From Rhyacophila brunnea (taxonomy: Eukaryota > Arthropoda > Insecta > Trichoptera > Rhyacophilidae): DNA of 64,000 nt. A program made the position numbers and the translations under genes. The stretch covers positions 124,001 to 188,000 of the forward strand of contig JAGYXB010000180.1 in assembly GCA_022495005.1 (NCBI GenBank), given 5' to 3'. Shown one piece after another: positions 55,547 through 64,000 of this stretch. Position 1 is the stretch's first letter, and each line of letters begins with the position of its first letter. The notes below the pieces were generated by a model. It was not told the origin of the DNA and ran no database searches. It saw only the letters and a list, made by a program, of their open reading frames with translations.

Positions 55547-56044
55547 ACAAAAAAATCAAAAAAAAACACATAACTAGAAATAATAAAAACAATAATATTC
55601 TTAAGAGTTTTGTAAAAAAAAATATTCATTATAATTTACGTTTACAAAACAAAGATTATACTTATACGTACTTATAAGTTATTTAATGGGAGCATTGTGG
55701 CCTTAGTTGTTGAGCAACAATTTCTTTTATGTCAATATCAACATTTGCTGTGGCAAGTCTAATTATATTTTGAATGATATTGAATCACTAAATAAATTTA
55801 TACTCAGCTTAAGGTCATCAAATTGAGAAAATCTTGTATTAAAGTCTTCAATAAGGGTATCTTATTTAGGTAAATTTTTTTGTTTTGAAAAAGCATTTTT
55901 AATATATAGTATTATAATGAAATGTTTCCACATTTTAATGTATGGTGGGTAATTCTGAACACAATTTTATATTTTCTTTCACCGGACATTTCACGTCAAA
56001 TATTAATTCTGACAAAGTTTTGCTCCCCAATGTTTGATGGAAAA
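55547..56044. other. AT-rich non-coding stretch
   Basis: No feature recognised. Confidence 0.35.
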
Positions 56045-56111
56045 TTTGCTGTACAGCTCGTGGGCCGCAAAATTTTTTTGGCGAGCCGCCAGTTGGACAG
56101 CGCTGTTGTAG
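56045..56111. mobile_element. hAT-like terminus
   Basis: GGGCCGCAAAATTTTTTTGG and GAGCCGCCAGTTGGACAGCG, read inverted from CAGCGCTGTCCAACTGGCGG, is a hAT-style end. The partner end was not found. Confidence 0.45.
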
Positions 56112-56138
56112 ACTAACGTGCTGACAGCATGCCTCTAA

Positions 56139-56257
56139 TGCCGGGTCCACACTGGCAACAAGTTGCTGGCAACCTCGTTAGATTTTACGATAATTATGAT
56201 ATTTATCGTAAAATTTAATGAGGTTGCCAGCAACTTGTTGCCAGTGTAGACACGGCA
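56139..56257. mobile_element. Hairpin MITE family N, copy with TAA duplication (119 bp)
   Basis: Starts TGCCGGGTCCACACTGGCAA and is mirrored to GGCA at 56257. TAA flanks both sides (56136-56138 and 56258-56260). Arms differ from 43603-43723 in the central AAGTTGCTGGC stretch. Confidence 0.85.
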
Positions 56258-56260
56258 TAA

Positions 56261-57292
56261 GGTACGTCTTCAGATCTCGTGGAGGTGGCAGATGGACGCC
56301 CACAATTGTGGTGTTGATCATTGTCGTGCAGATCTTCTCGACTGTTTCCTATTCGTTTAAGGGCGGACGTGCTCACCGTGGGTCAAAATGGAGCTTTTAT
56401 TCTATTTTCAAAGCATGATCATGGACATTCCTTAAACGTTATATAATTTTGAAGCCTCATTATCCTTTATATTTATTTTAAACATTTGATGACTGCATAA
56501 AGTATTTTTATTACATAAAATAGTATTCTTTCAAACCTCTCGCTCTAATGTTTTAGAATATAGTCATATTTCAGTACATAAATGTGCAGTGGTGTTAAGA
56601 TTTTTTACATTTATTAATTTTTAAACGCATTTATAAAACCATCAGTATAATTTATGTCGACATTATTATAGTAAAATATTTACGATAAAAAATTATATTG
56701 ATAATCTCTGTGATCCCAAATTTGACAAGAATTAGACATTTTATTATTAAAAAATGGGTAAGATTAACACATTTGAAGATAATTCTAAAGATAATGATTA
56801 TAAGCTATGTTTTTGACCATTCAAGTCCCCCCCCTTAAGGGCATTAATATTTGTCACTGTCAGTCAAAGGGAAATTTTGAACATACGGCTATATAGTCAA
56901 TTTTTGAAAGCTCTTACTTATCATCGCAATATCTCGTGGTGTAACGTTCATACATAATACCATATAATAAGATTAGGAAGACAGTACAACGAATCATACG
57001 CAATCTCATGTGCATGTTTGTTTACATGGGCGGTAAGTAAACCATTTGTCCAGTATCTTACTAATAAATATGTATAATATGCCAGTTTGATAGTTTTACA
57101 TAGAGTTTGGAAGTTTTTATCCGAGGTGGAAAAATGAAAATTTGAAAAGAGAACCCAAAAATGCAAAGTATAAAAGCTCCCTCGAAACCTTTGAGGTAAA
57201 CCCCCTTTGACACGTAATGCCCGGACTATAAAGAATTTACTTGAACCAATTGATAAATTACCATAGTAATGGATGTAAATAAGTATAATAAT
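56261..57292. other. Non-coding stretch
   Basis: A 135-codon minus-strand open frame (56948-57355) is hydrophobic and overlaps family T at its 5' end; no domain recognised. I do not call it a gene. Confidence 0.35.
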
Positions 57293-57665
57293 TAGAGATT
57301 TGATTTCTTGACAATATAAGATTAAAAATACGTAATATGAAAACGTTTCATCCATATATCAATAAAAAAATCTTTTTTAGAAAAAAAACGACACCCGACG
57401 GGACTTAAAACTATAACTGCTGGATTCGCGCCAGTTTACTTTTCTAATCAAGCTACGGGTATTCTACTTAATTACGACAACTTGAACTATTAGTTCTTAC
57501 ATGAAATGCTTATCGAATTGCGTTATAATGTGGACTATCGGTTTTTGTGTTTTAAATTAAGGTATCATTAAATTGCCTTAAATTACTAACCGACGCCCGG
57601 GTCACTTCAAATTTTTAGTTATAGCGTACTTGCACTTGCTTATAATTTAATAAACCATTTCATTC
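57293..57665 (-). mobile_element. Family T copy
   Basis: Tail AAAAATCTTTTTTAGAAAAA, tRNA-like core on minus (57384-57460; GGATTCGCGCCAG, AATCAAGCTACGGGT), then ACATGAAATGCTTATCGAAT, GACTATCGGTTTTTGTG and AATAAACCATTTCATTC, in the same order as 49205-49680. Confidence 0.65.
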
Positions 57666-57912
57666 ATTATAATCTCAATTAAGTATTACATTTTATCTCC
57701 GAGATGGATACCTACCCAAAATATATAGGTATATTAATAGATTTTTACTAGATCCAAAAAAAGTATGTGGATTTCATTTGGACATTATTTGTAAGTAAAA
57801 TATTATTCCTATATTATGAGTTTGACACACGTTGTATTGATATAGCGGCATATTATTTGAAATTTAATAAAAATACTCATGTTCTTGTATCACTATAATA
57901 ATAACCTATAAC

Positions 57913-58524
57913 TAGTGAACTGTTAGGGTAGGCAGATTGAGCGTCGCTTGGGGGCGACAGTTACTCAAAGGGCAACAAATAGAGAAAAATCATTAGGTAT
58001 ATATATATAAATATGTACCTACATAACTTAATAATAACGGAAATATCTTCCATTAAATAATTCAGTTCACTGGTTGGGAACAAAATGTATTAATTAACAT
58101 AAAAGGTTTAACAAATAAGACTGTATTTTTTGTCGGGTTTGCGATGTCTAGTTTACTTCTGTTGTCCTTGGACGTCACGTCCTTGATGGCCAATAATGAC
58201 ACGTGCGTATTTGCAAATTATATTTTAATTATAGGTAGGTACATACTTACCTAATTCAAAATTATTTATCCAATAATATTTTTGCCAGTCACTGCCGAGT
58301 TTTGGAAGTTGTGTTGTATTTTTAAATGTATCTGAAAATGTGGACTCGCAATATTGTCAGAAAATTCATTGAAATAGAGATGACATTTAAATAAAATTAG
58401 ATTTAGTGGTACTTAATTATATTTTGTTAGTAATGTAATACAAGATATTTCTTAAATATTTAAAGAATGATAAAAAATACTGTTTAAAAAAAATGGGGCG
58501 GCATTTTGTCTGGGGACGTCACTG
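57913..58524. mobile_element. hAT-type MITE H2, copy B (612 bp)
   Basis: CCTATAAC is duplicated exactly at 57905-57912 and 58525-58532. The left end TAGTGAACTGTTAGGGTAGG is altered from CAGTGAAGTCCC; the right end inverted is CAGTGACGTCCCCAGACAAA. Body matches 8728-9084 (AGATTGAGCGTCGCTTGGGG, TTAATTAACATAAAAGGTTT) with about 250 bp extra. Confidence 0.85.
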
Positions 58525-58532
58525 CCTATAAC

Positions 58533-58760
58533 TGCTAGATTCGCGCCAGTGTGCTTTTCCAATTAAGTTACGGGCATCTTACTAAATTACAACGAATATA
58601 ACTAGTAGTTCTTACATGAAATGCTTATCAAATTGCGTCAATAATGTTGGCTATCGGTTTTTGTATAATAAATCAAGGTAGGTATCAATTAATACCTTCA
58701 ATAATAATTGACGTCACGGATCACTCAAAATATTTAGTTTTTATAACGTAATTGTACTTG
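58533..58760 (-). mobile_element. Family T copy, truncated beside H2
   Basis: TGCTAGATTCGCGCCAGTGT and TTCCAATTAAGTTACGGGCA are a partial tRNA-like core; ATGTTGGCTATCGGTTTTTG and GTCACGGATCACTC follow. The 3' tail side is absent, perhaps lost at the H2 insertion. Confidence 0.6.
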
Positions 58761-60399
58761 AATAAAATAAATAGTTTATTAATATGAGATTAGTTTATTG
58801 ATTTCTCAAGATTCTTTCCTTAAAAAATTTCCCCCCCATCTAAACGCTTTTCTCATCAACAAATAAAATGCTAGTTTTAACCTCAGAACAGATTAGGTAA
58901 TAAAATAGAAACGCAAGACAAATATTTTGAAACCATATTTGTAAAGACTTAGTTACGGTCAGGCCACAAAATTCTAGAAATCTTCGAACTCATTTATTAA
59001 AATTAACATATTATTCAGAGAACTGAAATACCTAACGGGTAAGGTGAATCAGGCAACCGATCTCGAATAAGGAAGAATACGGTATAAATTTAAACACGTG
59101 TCAAGAATACGTCATTCGTGTAATACTGACAACTGCTCTCGATTTATGCATTGACGCTTATTTAATATTGGAGTATTACACAAACTATTACACGTCTATA
59201 ATGCATGGTTCATTTTAGTAGGACACTTCCTCATTCAAAACCCTGCGTCAAAATTTACTGTATTGGTATATAGCCTATCGGAATTTTATTTATTATCTGT
59301 TTTGTGATATTATTCTTTAACACGTGTTTAAGTTTATCCCATATTTAGTATTTATACACACTCGAGAATTTAACGTTGTTACTACCACACTCTCAAAGTA
59401 AACGGACATCCCATTATTTCTGTTTTTTTTTCTGGGTTAAACTGATATCTTTGTAAAACGAAGTTAAGGTTAGGTTAGCGGTTAGGTTATTCAAATTTGT
59501 TTTGTTTCTATAGTTTTATAATACCTACATTCTTTTAACTGTATTAAAAAGGCCCAGATCGTTAGGTATTACATCATGTGGATTTTCTTTAATTCAATTT
59601 AATAATAGTCATATATATTATTATTATTATTATTATATTCGGTAGGTATGTATTTGTATATTATTGACTTTGTTAGGATTGTAAAACAGTGAAATAAGTC
59701 AAGTGAACGACTTCATAAATAAGGAAAAGGTCAAACATTTTGATAGCATAACTAAATACGTAGCACACTACAAACAAAAAGGAGCGTGCGTTCCGGTCTT
59801 ACTTTGTTTATGGTCCAGAGATTATTTGGCGGGAACCTTCAATAGACAATAAATCAAAAACATTACAACAATCCGGTATAAATGCGAACATATTAAACCT
59901 TTTACGGTGACATATTCGTACGGCTCGAAAGTGTAATACGAATAAAGTGCTTGGCTTTAGTTTAATAGAGGCCACTTTGGGGGGTCAAAGGGTTAAATTA
60001 TTTTCTCTTTGTAAGGAATTTCAAGTGTAAATACCTCAGCCAAAGTGTTGGCGGAATTTTATCTAAATTCAGGGCTGCCAACTTAATGCGGCCGGATGCG
60101 TACGCCGGTCATATCGTAAAGTATATCGTACAGATCGACCATAAGGTAAAGAAGCCTGTAGAACTTAACATAAGTGGGTGCAAATTGTTAAAAGACGGCT
60201 CTGTTTCATATGCCATAGTAATAAAATAATCCGTAGGTATTTATGTAACTAAACAAGCTATTGGAAGACTTTGGAAACACATATACGGTTTAAGAGAAAC
60301 AATCCACATTTATATAATGGTCGATGTATGCACTAAATAGTACATATTAGCGGCAATTTGTTCTATCATATTCGGCTTAAGTAAAAAACATTACAATTA
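58761..60399. other. Non-coding stretch with short simple repeats
   Basis: Holds a (TTA)n run near 59617-59637 and a GGTTAGGTTAGCGGTTAGG scrap at 59467. No gene recognised in 1.6 kb; the segment near 59780-60130 is less AT-rich with no repeat partner and may be single-copy. Confidence 0.4.
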
Positions 60400-60640
60400 A
60401 CAGACAATGTTTAACATACATAATAACACATCAGATAATTATAATACTTACATACTACAAAAAAAACTTAAAAAAACACGATGCTCGACGAGACTTTGAG
60501 TCCGTATTCACTGAATTTGCGCATATGTTATTACCAATTAAATCAAAGCTGTCCTATCTAATTACGACGAAATTAACTAATATATTTTACATATTAAAAT
60601 GTTAATCAAATTGCATTGATTTTGGCTATCGGATTTACCC
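60400..60640 (-). mobile_element. Family T copy, diverged
   Basis: AACACGATGCTCGACGAGAC, then a degenerate tRNA-like core to AAAGCTGTCC, then ATTACGACG and TTTTGGCTATCGGATTTA in family order. Confidence 0.5.
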
Positions 60641-60915
60641 GGACAATGTTAATACTTTGGACGCTGAAGACGCACATGCGCGTAATGACCAGGCGGCCGA
60701 TCGATGTAATTAACGTGCATTTTAAAGATGCTAATTAAAAAATCATTATATAGTCAGCAGCGAATGAGTTAACATACATAACATACACATACAATATTTT
60801 AAAGTTATCCAAAGCATTACAACATCCCTGAAACTAACATACACACTCAAACATAGAATACAAATAATAAAACACCAATACGATCATGTTTAATTTATTA
60901 GTTTCATCTTCAAGT

Positions 60916-61166
60916 ATATCGTGGGTTACTGCCAAAAGTTGGTAAATCACAAAATCATGTTATGGAGTAATTTGCAGTTACAAGTTAAGCAATAATGATA
61001 ATTTCTTTGTGCTTTATGTGCATGTTCTATAATTATATCGGATGACTTTGAGTTTGTTTTCAAGCGTACATATTTATATATATACACATAATACGTTCTT
61101 AACTATAAATAATAAGTTTATTATAATTATCGCCTTACCAACTTTTGGCAGCAACCCCACGATATG
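60916..61166. mobile_element. Foldback element PAL7
   Basis: Arms ATATCGTGGGTTACTGCCAA + AAGTTGGTAA and the inverse at 61135-61166 match with one indel. Spacer about 190 bp. Confidence 0.7.
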
Positions 61167-61886
61167 TATTTGTAGTTACAGGATGTGATTGTAGGACAGT
61201 GATATATTGATACTTTTACTAGGTACGTTGGTAGTTAGAATTTATGGATTTTACTTTTTATCATGGAAATCTAAAAATCAGCCAATGCCTCCGGTATCCA
61301 CGCATCTAAACCTACCACTGAATTTTATACAGCTTTTTATGTGAAAAAGTTTTCAACTCCTGGCCTACTGTATTAAAATTATGAATCTGCCTTTTAGTAA
61401 AAGAAAATCTCCAAAGTACGAGTACCTAATGATATCGTTCACATTTTATGGAAGAAAAGGTTCCGTTTCCCCGGAAGGCGGGTGGGAGATTATTATTTAT
61501 AAATACCGGAAATGCTGACATAAAAATGGTACAGCCGACAGCCCTATATATAATTCCGTAGGTTTAATTGAGACAGAAAAATCTACTAATTGACAGTTGC
61601 GAGAGTGGAAACGGAAAAAAAGCATATTGTGCCCGGAATGAGTGCTTCGCATTTTTTTTCAACGAGATTGTTTGATTTTTTTAAAAGACAAAGAATTTAA
61701 CATATTTTTTTATAAAAATTGTATTGCGATACTGCAATTGAATATTCAGATATTTGTGAAAGACTTTTTGTAAAATGTCTTTGTTAATAATTTTATATAC
61801 ATACCTACATAGATATTTATTAGTCATTGTAATAGTCAAGGGCGAAATGGTGTCTTGAGACTCACCCTGGAAATTGTCTATATAAT
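61167..61886. other. Non-coding stretch
   Basis: No feature recognised. Confidence 0.35.
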
Positions 61887-62473
61887 TTTTACATCTATTA
61901 TTGTTGAAAACATAAATAAATACATTCTCTCAATATTTTTCTTCCGAACATATCTAGTTTAGGCGGCTCTCGTGGTGTAGTTGGTAAGGCGCTCGCCTTC
62001 CACCCGAGAGTTCCTGGGTTCGATTCCCGGTCATGACAAAAACATTTATGTGTTTTTCTCAAAGCCTGGGTGTTTGTGATTGTTCAAAATTACTAACAAC
62101 CACCTTGTACGAAAAAGCAAGGACATGGTTATTAATAATTCTAAAAAAAAAAAAAAAACATATCTAGTTTATTTTCATATTTTTCTTATAATGTTAATAT
62201 AATGTTTAACTCTCCGGTCAATAGTTTTTAGAAATTTTGCGTAATAAATTATTATCAATAATATAATAAGTAAACATGAAATGGTGACATGGAAAAAATA
62301 ATAATAATTATGGCAACACACAACTTCCGTCATATTCGAAGTATGAACCATCTAATTTAATATTTTCTTCTTCGGTTGTTTCCGATCAATCTAAAACTTT
62401 TCCAAATTTGAAAATTTAATTTAAATTTGTTCGCCGGTAAAAGTTGAACGATGTTCGTTGCGGAAATCTGAGA
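61887..62473 (+). repeat. Segmental repeat D, copy B (occupied by SINE2)
   Basis: About 95% or better match by eye to 53542-53919, interrupted by the SINE2 at 61962-62157 and ended on the right by LINE L at 62474. Confidence 0.85.
61962..62157 (+). mobile_element. SINE2 copy 3, intact, with 14-bp target duplication
   Basis: tRNA-like head GGCGGCTCTCGTGGTGTAGT with A box TGGTGTAGTTGG, anticodon-loop-like CTTCCAC (TCC, glycine-like), B box GGTTCGATTCC at 62017-62027, body TTTTCTCAAAGCCTGGGTGT, and a 3' A run. ACATATCTAGTTTA flanks it at 61948-61961 and 62158-62171. The best preserved promoter of the three copies, so probably the youngest. Confidence 0.9.
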
Positions 62474-63130
62474 TTTTTTTTGTGATTTTACCGAGGCTTT
62501 GACTGCGACTCGCTGTCATATCGCCTCTTCTCTTCTAGAAGGGGATCCGTCAATCAGGTCCTCACTCCTATTCTGTTAAATAACTTTACAATTTTGCCTA
62601 GCTCTTCCGTCTTACCCACCGCCAGGACACCTTTCAATTTGTCGACATTCTCATAGATATCCGCAATTCGCAGCTGTACTCCGTGAAGTTCATATTTAGG
62701 GCATTGTAGTGCTATATGTAAAATGTCCTCTAAAATATGACATTCATCGCAGAGTTGCGATTCGCTTCTTCCCATGAGGACATCAAATTTTTTGCCCATG
62801 GTGTGCTCTGTTCTTAGTCTCAGTATGAACTTAAGTTCATTCCTCGTCAAAGGAGACTCTACAAACCAGGGCACCTCTCGAGGTGATGGTAGAATAGACT
62901 TACTCCATTTCCCCTTTTCTAATGATGCCCTAATATGGTGAAAATCTATCCACATACTTTGGCCCATTTTCTTTATAGCCTCGTTCCAGTCCAGGTTTTC
63001 TGGTATCCACTGATATGGTATCCTTGAATGGCCAGCTTCCTTTGCCAGATCATCCGCTCTTTCATTGACCTCAATACCCATATGCGATGGGATCCATTAA
63101 AGGCATATCTCGTCCTCTATTCATTTCTTT
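62474..63130 (-). pseudogene. LINE L, 5'-truncated copy with 175-codon open frame
   Basis: Minus strand. The frame reads WIPSHMGIEVNERADDLAKE (end of an RNase H domain: conserved H and NE-AD), then QWIPENLDWNEA, KWSKSILPSP, KFDVLMGRSESQLCDECH and LEDILHIALQCPKYE (a CxxC-H-C cluster), ending GVRT and TGA at 62554. This is the C-terminus of a LINE polyprotein with RNase H, as in the I/R1/LOA group. It degrades RNA in RNA-DNA hybrids during reverse transcription. A stop just upstream (about 63098) and 5' truncation make it non-autonomous. The 3' end is CCTCGGTAAAATCACAAAAA. Confidence 0.88.
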
Positions 63131-63135
63131 TCTTT

Positions 63136-63365
63136 CGACCATGTCCGATCCTAATAGGATCGTATGGGCCTCCACAGAGTAGAGGTTTGTATAAACATAT
63201 TTTGTTTTTTACGAGAAATGGATGTCAGCCACTTGCTCAATCTATTAGGTCCATACCCTGACAGACACAAATTGAAAAACAATATGTGTACTTGCCAGAC
63301 CCAGCATTCGAACCTGGGACGCACGGCGTTATAGTCCAGCACTTAAGCTGCGCGGCCACCGTGGG
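63136..63365 (-). mobile_element. SINE1 copy, full length
   Basis: CGACCATGTCCGATCCTAAT to the head GCGCGGCCACCGTGGG. B box GGTTCGAATGC (one change). Lies directly beside the 5' end of LINE L. Confidence 0.88.
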
Positions 63366-64000
63366 CTTTTCATAGTGGACTGTAATTACTTAAGGTGATG
63401 TCTCTAGGTAAAGTTGTTATCGAAAAATAACTAGAAAAGTTTATTAATCGGTAAATATATATTCAAAAGTAATGAGAAAAATAAAATAAAAAATTAAGAT
63501 GTATCGTGGAGTTCTATATACCAAAAATACGTGTCAAATTCGGTACATTTCTATCGGGTGGTAAGAATGAATGACATAAGATTTATTATCAAAATTACGA
63601 TTACGTTCTATTATTATCCTTATATCTTTTTTTTCAAATTTAAAAAACATCGATTTAGAGGTTAGAAAGCATGCAATTAAAATCGAAACATCTCGGTTCA
63701 GACTTAATTTATCGCAAAAAACGATTAGCGTTTCTATTAAAAATATTATTTAATAATTTTAGGCTAGTTATTTAAATTTAATCTTGTATTTTTGTATATT
63801 AACGAATCGATTGTAAATAAAATGAATATTTGACAAGACTTTATCGACATATGCTGCTAACGCGGAAATAAATCGAACTATTTTTGAAACAGTACTTGCA
63901 TAGATTAAAAAATACATACACACACACATACATTGAAAATAAAGGTTCGCCAGGTACGAAGACAAAAACTGTGTTAATTCTGCTGTCAATAATTTTTGTT
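63366..64000. other. AT-rich non-coding stretch
   Basis: No gene or repeat partner recognised. Confidence 0.35.

Noticed and set aside
56948..57355. 135-codon minus-strand open frame
   Set aside because: Hydrophobic, AT-driven, overlaps a family T repeat at its 5' end and shows no domain or second copy.
61962..62036. Functional glycine tRNA gene
   Set aside because: The tRNA-like head continues into a SINE body with an A-rich tail and target duplication, and its acceptor ends (GGCGGCT / CATGAC) do not pair well.

Overview
This looks like an insect nuclear genome: AT-rich, no bacterial-type operons, a (TTAGG)n tract matching the insect telomere unit, a mariner element with TA target duplication, tRNA-derived SINEs, and C-terminal fragments of insect-type non-LTR retrotransposons. 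I cannot place it to order from sequence alone.

The window is intergenic or intronic. I find no complete host gene. The best host-gene signals are a GC-rich island (14216-14620) followed by an AT-rich leader with two abutting upstream ORFs and a short candidate coding exon ending at a consensus splice donor (14940-15131), a second GC-rich island (51225-51450), and a perfect palindromic X-box (44503-44516). Almost everything else is interspersed repeats.

Layout. 1-6.5 kb: an imperfect tandem duplication and a 1.6 kb palindrome with iterated GC-rich ends. 6.6-10.5 kb: nested hAT-like and TA-type MITEs and two copies of tRNA-derived SINE1, one split by a MITE. 10.9-12.2 kb: a near full-length mariner with a frameshifted transposase. 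12.9-14.2 kb: palindromic complex, then the GC island and candidate exon. 16-25 kb: foldback elements, a tRNA-like cassette, and a repeated unidentified ORF split by a hAT-like element. 27-31 kb: nested foldbacks, a SINE split by a TTAGG-bearing element, and a LINE fragment. 32-41 kb: several copies of a ~450-500 bp repeat (family R), SINE2, RTE-like LINE tail. 41-50 kb: MITEs, more tRNA-like cassettes, LINE 3' ends. 52-64 kb: hAT-like MITEs, a LINE split by a MITE, a segmental repeat present with and without a SINE2 insertion, and a LINE RNase H fragment with a 175-codon open frame.

The value of the window is as a record of insertion order: at least eight insertions can be dated relative to their hosts because a second uninterrupted copy, or a target-site duplication, is visible here. 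All repeat families were recognised by eye from copies inside this window; superfamily names rest on termini and target-site duplication lengths, not on database matches.
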